Shown: piece after piece, positions 28,056-36,983 of the stretch | How the letters are laid out: the number at the start of each line of letters is the position of its first letter | Position numbering within the stretch: the first letter of the stretch is position 1 | Source of the DNA: Comamonadaceae bacterium | GTDB taxonomy: Bacteria; Pseudomonadota; Gammaproteobacteria; Burkholderiales; Burkholderiaceae_C | Direction of reading: 5' to 3' | NCBI GenBank assembly: GCA_027486555.1 | Contig: JAIXOX010000013.1 | Coordinates: 1-64,000, forward strand | Length of the DNA: 64,000 nt | Notes under the pieces: generated by a model | Told to the model about the DNA's origin: nothing | What the model saw: only the letters and a program-made list of their open reading frames with translations | Database searches by the model: none | Program-made: the position numbers and the translations under genes

Positions 28056-29804
28056 ATGACCCTTGACGACTACCCGCTGGACGACGAGATGCTGGCGTTT
28101 TGCAAAGCCGCCATCGACGCCATGCCCGACACCCTTTTGATTTCGGGTGCACGCCTCATGCCGGACTTGCTCAAAGGCCTCAAGCAAGACAAACCCCATG
28201 TGGAAATGCTGCGCCAACGCGTGCAGGCCAAGCTGCAACTCAAAACCCCGCCGCCGCCCGTTCTGGACATCTTGCGCACCGCCACCTTGTCTGAACCGCT
28301 GCTGGAAGTGCTCAGCGACAAAGCCCTGGAGCAAGGCCTGTCCGCGCTGGTGGAACACTTTGGCCGTTTGCCCATCCTCACAGCCATGTTGCTGGACAGC
28401 CGAGACAGCGTTCGAAAAATGGCCCACGAAGAACTGGCCAAGCCCATCAAAGAACCAGTCAAAGCCAAGCATCAAGAGCCAGACAGCTTCAAAGAACGCT
28501 TTAAACCACTGCTGGACACCCTGCGCCCGGTGCTGCAAGACGAGCCCTACCAAGTGCCCGCACCCCGCCCCCCGCGCGCACCGGCGCCTCACACCGCGCC
28601 TGCCCTCAGCAAAGAGCAGCAAGAGCGCGACATCTTGGCCAGCACGCCTTACCGCCAACTCCAAAAAGAGCGCAACGCCCTGGCCGCTGAACGCGACAAG
28701 CTGCACACCCTGAACACCAAACTGGCCACCGACCTGGCGGGGCAAACCAGCCGCGCCAACGGCCTGGGCAGCGAGCTGGGTGCCCTGCAAAGCCAGTGGC
28801 GCAACAGCATTGCGCAAGGCATTGCCGATGGACTGCAGCACCGACTGGCCCCTTGGTTGGCCCCCAGCGAAAGCTTGGCCCACAGCTTGCCCGCCAGCCA
28901 CCACGCGCTGGAACGCGCCCGGCAAGTGTTAGCGCGTCAGGCCCAACAAGACCAACGTTACGGCACCCGTGCCCAAGTGGCTGAAGAACTGGCCCAAGCC
29001 CGCAGCCTGCTGGCCGCACTGCAAACCGCGCATCAAGAAGCCCTGCGCCCCTTGCCCCAGCTGGTGGAAGAAATCCGGGCGCTGGCCACCCACATTGACA
29101 CCACCGAAGCCCGCCTGAAGCAAACCAGCCTGCAACCGCAAGCCCCTCAACTGCGCGCATGGGCCCAGACCCTGCACACCCTGCACGACATCGACGCTCT
29201 GCAAAACCACAAAAAAGCGATCGAACGCACCATGCTGGCCGAAGCCTGGAGCCTGCCCCTGTGCCAACAAGCGTATGCGCTGATGGACCGCCAGGCCATG
29301 GCCATCTATGCCGAGCACCACCCCAACCCCAAAGACACTCCTCCGCCCGTCACGCCCACGCAGCACCTGGCCGACTGCCTGCTGCACGCCCGGCCCTGCC
29401 GCTTGCTGATCGACGGGCACAACCTTTTGCCCAAACTCAAGCCCCTCATTGGGGCCAGTTACTTCAAACCAGGCCCCGGCCCCAATGCCCAAGCCCGCGC
29501 CTTGCTGATAGAGCGCGTCAAAACCCTGGCCGCTCTGCACCCGCTGCTGCAAGCAGATATCTGGTTTGACGGCCCCGACGACCAACACTGGAGCGAAACC
29601 GATAACCTGCGGGTGTGGTTTTCTGGCGGGCAGGGCAGCGACCGCGCCGACGGCCGCATTTTGGAAAGCCTGCAATCCGAGGTGTACCGGGGCAGCCAAA
29701 CCACCCGCCTGTTGGTGACCGAAGACCGCGAGCTGCTGGCGCAGGCGCAGGGCAGGGGGGCGATTGGGGTGTCGCCGCTCGAGATGTGGGCGATGGTGGG
29801 GTGA
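28056..29804 (+). CDS. Coiled-coil protein with C-terminal NYN/YacP nuclease domain
   Basis: 582 residues. Residues 1-160 are helical; 165-185 are Pro/Ala rich; about 186-360 are rich in Gln, Ala, Leu, Glu and Arg and likely coiled coil. From about 449 a YacP-type NYN domain appears: LLIDGHNLLPKLK (Asp453), ALLIERVKTLAALHPLLQAD, IWFDGPDD, VWFSGGQGSDRADGRILE (Asp529, Asp532), LLVTEDRELLAQA (Asp557) and GVSPLEMWAM. All acidic positions expected for a PIN-like nuclease are present. Free-standing YacP proteins are about 170 residues, so the 440-residue N-terminal part is unusual. It stands alone, with no clear Shine-Dalgarno sequence. Confidence 0.7.
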   Translation: MTLDDYPLDDEMLAFCKAAIDAMPDTLLISGARLMPDLLKGLKQDKPHVEMLRQRVQAKLQLKTPPPPVLDILRTATLSEPLLEVLSDKALEQGLSALVEHFGRLPILTAMLLDSRDSVRKMAHEELAKPIKEPVKAKHQEPDSFKERFKPLLDTLRPVLQDEPYQVPAPRPPRAPAPHTAPALSKEQQERDILASTPYRQLQKERNALAAERDKLHTLNTKLATDLAGQTSRANGLGSELGALQSQWRNSIAQGIADGLQHRLAPWLAPSESLAHSLPASHHALERARQVLARQAQQDQRYGTRAQVAEELAQARSLLAALQTAHQEALRPLPQLVEEIRALATHIDTTEARLKQTSLQPQAPQLRAWAQTLHTLHDIDALQNHKKAIERTMLAEAWSLPLCQQAYALMDRQAMAIYAEHHPNPKDTPPPVTPTQHLADCLLHARPCRLLIDGHNLLPKLKPLIGASYFKPGPGPNAQARALLIERVKTLAALHPLLQADIWFDGPDDQHWSETDNLRVWFSGGQGSDRADGRILESLQSEVYRGSQTTRLLVTEDRELLAQAQGRGAIGVSPLEMWAMVG

Positions 29805-29837
29805 ACAAGACCACTGAACAGGTCCAATCAAAGTTTT

Positions 29838-30101
29838 GAAGCCCTGTTGCCGCTGCGCGCAGCTCTGGCGCTGGCCTTGCGTGCTGCCGCCACTGAGGGA
29901 CTGAGCGAGGGCGTGTGCCATCACTTCAGCGTGGCCTTACCTGGTCGGGACGATGGGTTTTTGCTCTGCCCGCGTGGACTGCGTGGGGGTCAGGTGCGTG
30001 CACCAAACATCGTGCTGTGCAACCCTGGCGGTGAGCAATTGGCGGGCAATCGGCGTGCGGTCACCCGGTGCAGCCCACGGCCATTCCACAAACATTAGAG
30101 G
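29838..30101 (+). pseudogene. Truncated class II aldolase/adducin gene
   Basis: Reading from 29847, LRAALALALRAAATEGLSEG, then VCHHFSVALPGRDDGFLLCP, matches the N-terminus of class II aldolase family proteins. Near 30060 the frame changes: VQPTAIP, resembling the family's VEPTAFFIH, is in another frame. The gene then ends, so only about 85 of roughly 250 residues remain. It borders the sugar-acid island and fits its theme. It fills the 29805-30115 gap. Confidence 0.7.
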
Positions 30102-30115
30102 GGGGTGATTGATTT

Positions 30116-30886
30116 TTAACCAACCGTGCCCGCATCCGCCATAAGGCAACTGCCGGTGATGAATGAAGCTTCTGATGACGCCAACCAAAGGATGGGGTAC
30201 GCAATCTCGGAAGGGTCTGCCCAGCGCTTGAGCAAGTTTTGTTCGTAGCGCTGGTGGTCTATTTCAATGCCAGACTTTCGCGCCTCTGCAGCACGCTTGA
30301 TGTGAAAGGGCGTGAGTGTGGCGCCAGGACAAATGGCATTCACACGAACTTGATGCTGCGCTTCTTCATAAGCCAATGTTTTGGTCAATGAAACAATGCC
30401 AGCCTTTGTCACATCGTATTGACCCATGCCAACCCTGGGATGGAATGCATGTGTTGAAGACACATTCACAATGCTGCCAGCTTGACTTTTTCGCAAACTG
30501 GGTAATGCCTCTCTGGCCATGTACACATAACTCAGCAAATTGACAGCAATGATTTGATTCCAAACATCAGCCGTTGAGTCGGCCAGTGGTTCATAAGAGC
30601 GCATGCCTGCGTTGTTGACCAAGATGTCAAGCTGGCCCCATTTCGAGACAACGTGCGAGACAACTTCTGCTGCAGAAGCTTCGAGGGCAAGATTGACAGG
30701 GATGCAAATGACTTCAGCACCAGGGACGGCCTCTTGAACAGATTTGGATACAGCATCCAAGGGGGAATCTGGCAAGTCGACCAGTGCCACCTTGGCGCCA
30801 TGTTCACAAAAAAGTTTGGCGGTGGCTGCACCAATACCGCCTGCACCCCCGGTCACAATGGCTACTTGATTGGCAAGTCTTTTCAT
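30116..30886 (-). CDS. Short-chain dehydrogenase/reductase
   Basis: 256 residues of the classical SDR type: cofactor motif TGGAGGIG, NNAG, catalytic Ser in NVSSTHAF and YDVTK (Tyr, Lys). The ATG at 30886 has AGGTG nine bases upstream; a GTG at 30898 is possible. Likely oxidises a hydroxyl of a sugar acid or lactone, judging from the neighbours. It is last in the - strand arm: dctP, dctM, dctQ, SDR. Confidence 0.88.
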   Translation of the reverse strand: MKRLANQVAIVTGGAGGIGAATAKLFCEHGAKVALVDLPDSPLDAVSKSVQEAVPGAEVICIPVNLALEASAAEVVSHVVSKWGQLDILVNNAGMRSYEPLADSTADVWNQIIAVNLLSYVYMAREALPSLRKSQAGSIVNVSSTHAFHPRVGMGQYDVTKAGIVSLTKTLAYEEAQHQVRVNAICPGATLTPFHIKRAAEARKSGIEIDHQRYEQNLLKRWADPSEIAYPILWLASSEASFITGSCLMADAGTVG

Positions 30887-30898
30887 GGTTGTAGACAC

Positions 30899-31405
30899 CT
30901 ATCCTAAGGTACTGATTTCTTGATGCTCAACGAAATCTGGATTTCGACAAATTCGCAAAATGGCGGCGATGCTGTAGACGCTCATGAGCAAGGCATTCAA
31001 GGGTATGGCCACATACCAGTAAATTTTGTTGGCTTGCAGATAGGGCGTGGTTTCGCCTGAGTTGAAGCCAAAATCTGCGCCGTAATACACCAAGATCCAA
31101 AGCAAAAAAAGCATTGCCACATGGATGGCGATCGAAATCAAGCGCCTGAGGGCAGGACTCCAAATTTTGTCAAATGCACCCACCCTGTACAGTGAACCCT
31201 CGCGCCACAGCGCAGCCGTTCCCGCAAACGTAAGCCAAACGAATAAAAGGTCAATGAGCTCGTCATAACCCGAGACGCTGATGGCTGGAAAACTTCTTTG
31301 GACAATGCCAAAAGCCAAAAGTAAAAACAGGCCAAAGAAACAAGCAATGACGGTCCATTTCAAAAAATGGGCGATTGTTTTATCAAGCTGAATCAGGTAG
31401 GTCAT
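30899..31405 (-). CDS. TRAP transporter small membrane subunit (DctQ type)
   Basis: 168 residues with four hydrophobic segments, from MTYLIQLDKTIAHFLKW. The VSGYDELIDLLFVWLTFAGTA segment is typical of DctQ proteins. Its start overlaps the DctM stop by four bases. Confidence 0.88.
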   Translation of the reverse strand: MTYLIQLDKTIAHFLKWTVIACFFGLFLLLAFGIVQRSFPAISVSGYDELIDLLFVWLTFAGTAALWREGSLYRVGAFDKIWSPALRRLISIAIHVAMLFLLWILVYYGADFGFNSGETTPYLQANKIYWYVAIPLNALLMSVYSIAAILRICRNPDFVEHQEISTLG

Positions 31406-32700
31406 TTGATGAGGCCAAAACCAAACAATTGCGGCAACCACATGGAGAAAGCAGGCACATACGTGACCAGTCCCAGCACCACAACCATGGCCAATAAATA
31501 AGGTGCAAGCTCTCCCACAATGTCAGCGATAGGCACCTTCGCGATACCCGACACCACAAACAAACAAAGTCCTACAGGGGGTGTGACCAATCCGATCATC
31601 ATGTTGACCACCATGATCACACCAAAATGGATGGGGTCAATTCCGATGGCCACGATGACGGGTGCGAGTATCGGATAGGTGATGATCATGATGGCAATTG
31701 TTTCTAAAAACATGCCTAAAAAAAGCAAAATCAAATTGATGATCAGCAAAATCATGATGGGATCTGCAGACAACTTCATCAGGGCCTGCAAAATTTGATT
31801 GGGCACTTGCTGCTGAATCAGCACCCATCCAAATGGGGCTGACATGGCAATGATGAACAGCACTTGGGCTGTTTGCCTGCCAGACTCCCATACTGTGTCG
31901 ATCAAAGCTTGCCAGGTGAGTTCGCGATACACAAATTGACCCAGCACAAAGGCATATGCTGTGGCCAAAACAGCCGCTTCAGTGGGCGTGACAACACCCG
32001 AAAAAATGGCCACCAGAATGGCAGGTGGAAGTCCCAGAGCAGGAATGGCTTTCAAGAAGGTGTTCAATGCTTCACTGCCAAATTTCAAACCCTCAGAAAC
32101 CGGCAAATTCAATTTTTTGGCTTGCAGGCCAATGGCAACCATCAACCCAATGCCCATCAAAAGACCGGGAACAATGCCAGCCAAAAACAAAGCGCCCACC
32201 GAAACATTGGCCAAGCTGCCATAAATCACAAATGGAATGCTGGGGGGGATGATGGGGCCAATGGTGGCCGATACAGCAGAGATGGTGGCCGCAAATTTGG
32301 CCTTGTACCCCTCTTTGACCATGGCTCTGATTTCGATGACACCCAAACCAGCCGCATCTGCAACAGCCGAGCCTGACATGCCCGCAAAAATCATGCTGCC
32401 AATGACATTGACGTAGGCCAAGCCACCTCTAACGCGGCCCACCAAGAGCTTGGCCACTTCAAAAATGCGTTCGGTGGTGCCACCCACATTCATCAAGTTA
32501 CCGGCCAATATGAAAAATGGAATGGCCAGCAGCGGAAACGATGTGGTGGCTGCGTAGGTTCGCTGAATAAAAATCAAAAGTAAGTCGGTGCCGCTTGTGG
32601 CAATCATGATGACGCCAGCGATCAAACCCAATGCGCCTGCAATTGGAAATCCTAAAAGAATTGTGATGCAGGTCGCAATAAGTATGTACGCTACAAGCAT
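31402..32700 (-). CDS. TRAP transporter large permease (DctM type)
   Basis: 432-residue integral membrane protein with about 12 hydrophobic segments, starting MLVAYILIATCITILLGFPI. Motifs such as MSGSAVADAAGLG, IGPIIPPSIPFVIYG and TPPVGLCLFV are characteristic of DctM. With DctP and DctQ it should import an organic or sugar acid using the sodium gradient. Confidence 0.93.
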   Translation of the reverse strand: MLVAYILIATCITILLGFPIAGALGLIAGVIMIATSGTDLLLIFIQRTYAATTSFPLLAIPFFILAGNLMNVGGTTERIFEVAKLLVGRVRGGLAYVNVIGSMIFAGMSGSAVADAAGLGVIEIRAMVKEGYKAKFAATISAVSATIGPIIPPSIPFVIYGSLANVSVGALFLAGIVPGLLMGIGLMVAIGLQAKKLNLPVSEGLKFGSEALNTFLKAIPALGLPPAILVAIFSGVVTPTEAAVLATAYAFVLGQFVYRELTWQALIDTVWESGRQTAQVLFIIAMSAPFGWVLIQQQVPNQILQALMKLSADPIMILLIINLILLFLGMFLETIAIMIITYPILAPVIVAIGIDPIHFGVIMVVNMMIGLVTPPVGLCLFVVSGIAKVPIADIVGELAPYLLAMVVVLGLVTYVPAFSMWLPQLFGFGLIK

Positions 32701-32717
32701 GGCAGAACTTGCTTCAA

Positions 32718-33740
32718 TTAAGTTCTGGCTGCTGCGACTGCGCGTGTCCAATTTGCCCAATTTTCATCGCCGATGCTCTTGCGCAAAATATCGTAGGCAG
32801 GTGCCATTTTGTCGCGGAAGGGTGCCACATCGGGGCGGGTAATGGCAATGCCAGCCTTTTGCATCGTGGCAATTTGCTCTTCTTCTTTTTCGCGCACTGC
32901 TTTGCGTGCGGCTTGCCCTGCAACAGTGGCTTCATCTGAAATGATTTTGCGCTGCGCTTCATTGAGCTTGTTTTGCCAAGCACGCTGATTGGCAACCAGC
33001 ATGATGGACGTGTAGATGTGTTTGGTCAGTGCAATATGGCTTTGCACTTCAAAGAACTTGGCAGCAAACGTGGTGCCAATGGGATTGTCCTGGCCATCGA
33101 CTGTTTTGTTGGCAAGCGCCAGGTAGACCTCTTGGAAGGCAATGGTTTGGGTATTGGCGCCCAAGGCTTCAAACGCGGATTTGATGGCCAATTCGGGTGG
33201 CACACGCAACTTCAGGCCTTTGATGTCGTCTGGGGTACGGATGGCTTTGCGGCTGTTGGACAGTGCGCGGAAACCCCACTCAAAGTTGGCAATCCAGCTG
33301 AAACCCACAGCCGAAAACTGTTGGGCAAGCCAAGCGCGGCCAGTGACATCGAGTGCTTTGTGGGCGTGCTCGTAGCTGTCAAATTGGTAGGGGATGTTGA
33401 TCACGCCCAGAGGCTTGGAAATCGATTCGATGTTGGAGGGGTTCATCAAAATCATGTCGATGGCGCCAAGCCTTGTTTGCTGTGCAGTTTCGACGGGTGA
33501 GCCCAATGCGTTGTTGGGAAAAATCGTGATTTTGACTTCGCCATTGGTGCGATCGCTGATGCGTTTCACCATTTTTTCGGCTTCGACGTGCACTGGGTGT
33601 GAGGGATCGGCCGGGTGGGTGAGCCTCAGTTCAACGGCTGCTTTGGCCGGTATCCAGAATGAGCCCATGGAAGCGGCAGCTCCTGCTTGCAAAACACTGC
33701 GTCTGTTGATGGAAGAGGTTTGTTTCGTCGAGTTGGTCAT
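32718..33740 (-). CDS. TRAP transporter solute-binding protein (DctP type)
   Basis: 340 residues. Start at 33740 with AAGGAG just upstream. A twin-arginine-like signal (NRRSVLQAGAAASMGSFWIP) ends near AKAAVE. The mature protein has the DctP fold with PNNALGSPVETAQQTRLGAI and the conserved Arg region near GLKLRVPPE, where the ligand carboxylate is bound in the family. First gene of its operon, with an operator candidate at 33759-33774. Confidence 0.93.
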   Translation of the reverse strand: MTNSTKQTSSINRRSVLQAGAAASMGSFWIPAKAAVELRLTHPADPSHPVHVEAEKMVKRISDRTNGEVKITIFPNNALGSPVETAQQTRLGAIDMILMNPSNIESISKPLGVINIPYQFDSYEHAHKALDVTGRAWLAQQFSAVGFSWIANFEWGFRALSNSRKAIRTPDDIKGLKLRVPPELAIKSAFEALGANTQTIAFQEVYLALANKTVDGQDNPIGTTFAAKFFEVQSHIALTKHIYTSIMLVANQRAWQNKLNEAQRKIISDEATVAGQAARKAVREKEEEQIATMQKAGIAITRPDVAPFRDKMAPAYDILRKSIGDENWANWTRAVAAART

Positions 33741-33758
33741 GTCTGTCTCCTTATGAAA

Positions 33759-33774
33759 TAATTCTTGCATACAA
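33759..33774. promoter_or_regulatory. GntR operator candidate upstream of dctP
   Basis: TAATTCTTGCATACAA, whose reverse complement is found exactly at 34577-34592. The core CTTGCATACAAG (33764-33775) is a partial palindrome of the kind bound by FCD-type GntR proteins. Confidence 0.65.
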
Positions 33775-33785
33775 GATTTTGATCG

Positions 33786-34547
33786 TCAAGTGCTCTTTGA
33801 TGGCACAGTTTTTTTCTTTTTGATGGGTTGGGATTGGTCTCGAATGGACTTCACAACGATGGAAAGTCCATTTTGAACATGCGACTTCATGGCCTTTGCC
33901 GCACCCGGACTGTCATGCTGTTTGATGCGTTCCAGAATGGCACCGTGCTCAACCATGGCTTTGTCCCAGCGCTCGGGCCACAAGTTGGAGGTGTAACGTG
34001 CGCGATCGATTCGCAGCGCCAATAAATCCCAGACCCAGAGCAAAACAGGGTTGCCGGAGTATTCCAATATCAAACGGTGAAAAGCTTTGTTGGCTTTGAA
34101 ATATTCTGGCAGCTGATCTTGGGCCCGGTGCTTCATCATGGTGTAGTGAAGAATGCCCAATTCGGCTGTTTCTGCCTCTGTAATGCGGGCTGCAGCCAAT
34201 TCGCCCGCAAGTGCTTCAATGGCCGCGACCACATCGATCAAAGCGGCCGTTTCATCAGCATCCAGCCGGGTGACGGTGGGGGATCGATTGGGGTTGATGT
34301 CCAGCAAGCCTTCTTGTGCCAAAGTTTTGATCGCTTCACGCACAGGTGTTCTGGAAACATGGAGGCGCTCGCACAATTCACGCTCATTTAATTTTTCACC
34401 TGGTCCAATGGCCCCTGCAACGATCAAGTTGCGCAAGATCTGAACGGTGCTGGCATGCATGTCACCTTTGCGCAAAGTCGCGCTGTTTTTTGTTTCAGCC
34501 GACAGGCTGTCAAGTGGGGTAGGGGTGTTGGTTTTGATTTTCTTCAT
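33786..34547 (-). CDS. GntR-family regulator (FadR/FCD subfamily)
   Basis: 253 residues from MKKIKTNTPTPLDSL. Winged helix region ILRNLIVAGAIGPGEKLNER then ELCERLHVSRTPVREAIKTL, followed by an all-helical FCD effector domain with metal-ligand type residues (FKANKAFHRLILEYSGN). It lies between the dctP operon and the divergent 34596 gene, with the same 16-base site at both, so it probably controls both arms and itself. Confidence 0.92.
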   Translation of the reverse strand: MKKIKTNTPTPLDSLSAETKNSATLRKGDMHASTVQILRNLIVAGAIGPGEKLNERELCERLHVSRTPVREAIKTLAQEGLLDINPNRSPTVTRLDADETAALIDVVAAIEALAGELAAARITEAETAELGILHYTMMKHRAQDQLPEYFKANKAFHRLILEYSGNPVLLWVWDLLALRIDRARYTSNLWPERWDKAMVEHGAILERIKQHDSPGAAKAMKSHVQNGLSIVVKSIRDQSQPIKKKKTVPSKST

Positions 34548-34576
34548 GGCTTGGGTCAGTTTGACAGACTTAAATT

Positions 34577-34592
34577 TTGTATGCAAGAATTA
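34577..34592. promoter_or_regulatory. GntR operator candidate before the SAF-domain gene
   Basis: TTGTATGCAAGAATTA, identical over 16 bases to the site at 33759-33774 on the other strand. It lies four bases before the ATG at 34596 and about 30 bases before the gntR start. Confidence 0.65.
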
Positions 34593-34595
34593 AGC

Positions 34596-35990
34596 ATGAA
34601 CATTGAGTCAATCTTCCATCAATTTTCCACGGCCAACTCTACTGAGTCTGGCGTGGGACTTGTCGGTGCGGGTGAATTTGGGGCCACCTTTGTTTCTCAG
34701 ATTCATCGCATGAAGGGCGTGAAGGTGGTGGCCATCTGCGACCAGCAGCCCCACAAAGCCTTCCAAGTGGCCGTGCAGTCTGGCATAGACAAAACGCAAA
34801 TTTTTGTAGCCCAAGACCTTGAATCAGCCCAAAACGCCATCTCTCAAAACCTGTGTGTTGTGCTTGATCGAGCCGAGTGGCTTGCGCAATTGCCCTTGCA
34901 GGCCGTCCTCGAAGCCACGGGCGATCCTGAAAGTGCCGCGACCACAGCACTGGCGTGCATCAAGGCGGGCAAGCATGTGGTCATGGCCACCAAGGAGGCC
35001 GAAATTGTGGTGGGTGCTGAGTTGGCCAGACTGGCCAAGCAACACAATGTGGTGGTCTCTCCAGTCGATGGCGATCAGCCCAGTTTGCTGATTGGGCTGA
35101 TTGAGTGGGCCCGCTTATTGGGCTTGCCGGTCATGGCTGCCGGTAAATCCAGCGAATCAGACTTCGTATGGACCCCGGCAACCAACGAGGTCAAGGCTTG
35201 GGGCCAAACAGTGGTTTCAAATGAAGTAGGCCAAAACTTTGTTCCCAACAACCAGCATTCGTGGGGGGAGGTTTTGGCCAAGCGTGCAAGCGTTCCATTT
35301 GAGCTCACAACAGTTCCAGACCTTTGCGAAATGGGCATAGTGGCCAACCACACCGGTTTGCTGCCCGATTGCGCAAGCCTGCATGCGCCACTGGCAAGAA
35401 CCGTTGAATTGCCCAGTATTTTCAGGCCCAAGGAAGAGGGCGGCATTCTCAGTGGCAAAGGCCGCGTAGACATGTTCAACTGCCTGCGCCGTCCCGATGA
35501 GCTCAGTTTTGCAGGTGGTGTGTTTGTGGTGATTGAGGCACCCGATGTAGAAACAGGAAAGCTTTTTGCAGCCAAGGGCATTCCAACTTGCCCCAACGGG
35601 AAATACGTCCTGATTCACAACCCGGTGCATTTGCTGGGCGCTGAGGCGGCCATGTCTATTCTCTCGGCGGTCAAATTGGGCACCTCTTGTGGCGGCCGGG
35701 ATGTTCGGCCCGTGGTCGATTTAATTGCCATTGCGCAGCGACAAATTGAAGTGGGTGAGTTGTTTGAAATTGGCACGCGGCATGTCATATCAGGGCTGGG
35801 CCATCAACTCATGGACGCCAAGCCGATGTCGCCCAACAATCCATTGCCTTATTATTTGTGCGCAGGTGCAAAAGTGATACGCCCCATTCCAAAAGGAAAA
35901 TTGGTCACTTGCAGTGATGTTGAAATAGATTCAAACAGCATCCTTTATCAACTTCGCCAATCACAAGACCAACACTTCTTTCCTCACTGA
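34596..35990 (+). CDS. Homoserine dehydrogenase-like oxidoreductase with SAF domain
   Basis: 464 residues. N-terminal NAD(P)-binding fold with GVGLVGAGEFGATFV; central EATGDPESAATTALACIKAG and MATKEAEIVVGAELARLA segments as in COG4091 proteins; C-terminal SAF-like domain (YYLCAGAKVIRPIPKGKLVT). True homoserine dehydrogenase is unlikely; in this locus a role on a sugar acid or branched-chain acid is more plausible, but the substrate is unknown. The ATG at 34596 sits beside the operator; ATG 34581 lies inside it. One base separates it from the amidohydrolase gene. Confidence 0.75.
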   Translation: MNIESIFHQFSTANSTESGVGLVGAGEFGATFVSQIHRMKGVKVVAICDQQPHKAFQVAVQSGIDKTQIFVAQDLESAQNAISQNLCVVLDRAEWLAQLPLQAVLEATGDPESAATTALACIKAGKHVVMATKEAEIVVGAELARLAKQHNVVVSPVDGDQPSLLIGLIEWARLLGLPVMAAGKSSESDFVWTPATNEVKAWGQTVVSNEVGQNFVPNNQHSWGEVLAKRASVPFELTTVPDLCEMGIVANHTGLLPDCASLHAPLARTVELPSIFRPKEEGGILSGKGRVDMFNCLRRPDELSFAGGVFVVIEAPDVETGKLFAAKGIPTCPNGKYVLIHNPVHLLGAEAAMSILSAVKLGTSCGGRDVRPVVDLIAIAQRQIEVGELFEIGTRHVISGLGHQLMDAKPMSPNNPLPYYLCAGAKVIRPIPKGKLVTCSDVEIDSNSILYQLRQSQDQHFFPH

Positions 35991-35991
35991 C

Positions 35992-36918
35992 ATGACGCAA
36001 GCAAATCCAGAGAAAAAAAAGCTGCAATTCATTGATGCCCATCATCATTTTTGGGATTTGGAAAAGAACAACTACCCGTGGTTAAAAGACCATCCAGAAC
36101 CCAACTTCTTCTTGGGAAATTACGATGGCATCAAGCGCAATTACTTATTCAAAGACTATGTGCAAGACAGCCAAGACTTTGAGGTGCTGGCCACAGTGCA
36201 TTGCGAGGCGGAATGGGTCCGAGATGATCAAGTGGGCGAGACCCAGTGGCTGACCGATATCCATGCGCAAACGGGTTTGCCCACAGCCATAGTGGCGCAT
36301 GCATGGTTTGATACTGACAATGCGGAAGAAGTCCTTTCAAAGCAGGCCGCCTTTCCCTTGGTGAAGGGCATCAGGTCCAAACCCAAGACCACTTTAAGAC
36401 CCGATCTTCTAACCAAAAACCTGCCTGGGGGCATGCAAGACAACAGATGGTTAGAAGGTTATGCGCGCTTGGAGCAATATGGCCTGAGCTGGGACTTGAG
36501 GGTGCCGTATTGGCACCTGTATGAGGCGGCTGAAGTGGCCCGGCAATTTCCCAATACCCCCATCGTTTTGAACCACACCGGATTTCCTTGGGATCGAAGT
36601 GCAGAAGGCATTTTTGCCTGGAGCAAAGCCATGGAGGCCCTGGCCAAACACCACCATGTGCACCTCAAGGTTTCTGAATTTGGCTTGAAAGACCAAGCAT
36701 GGGACTATGCCTCCAACAAAGAAATTGTGCTCCGTGCCATCGGCATTTTTGGGATTGAGCGGTGCATGTTTGCATCCAATTTTCCGGTTGCTGGACTGAG
36801 GGTTGATTTCTCAACCTTGTTAAATTCTGTTGCCAGCATGGTTTCAGACTTTACAGAAAAGCAGCAGCATGATTTTTTTGTCGGCAATGCTGCCCGGTTT
36901 TATCCGCTGGCTATCTGA
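35992..36918 (+). CDS. Amidohydrolase family 2 protein (lactonase-like)
   Basis: 308 residues. FIDAHHHFWD gives the HxH metal motif at the N-terminus; other ligands are expected in VLNHTGFPWDR, and the final catalytic Asp/Asn region is ASNFPVAGL. It resembles the group containing rhamnono- and fucono-lactonases and 2-pyrone-4,6-dicarboxylate hydrolase. It starts one base after the SAF gene stop, so the two form one operon. Confidence 0.82.
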   Translation: MTQANPEKKKLQFIDAHHHFWDLEKNNYPWLKDHPEPNFFLGNYDGIKRNYLFKDYVQDSQDFEVLATVHCEAEWVRDDQVGETQWLTDIHAQTGLPTAIVAHAWFDTDNAEEVLSKQAAFPLVKGIRSKPKTTLRPDLLTKNLPGGMQDNRWLEGYARLEQYGLSWDLRVPYWHLYEAAEVARQFPNTPIVLNHTGFPWDRSAEGIFAWSKAMEALAKHHHVHLKVSEFGLKDQAWDYASNKEIVLRAIGIFGIERCMFASNFPVAGLRVDFSTLLNSVASMVSDFTEKQQHDFFVGNAARFYPLAI

Positions 36919-36983
36919 AGACTCCTCGCTTTCAAAACCCAGCGCGGCTGGATGTTGAACCCAATGCCCAACGCTTGACGCAC

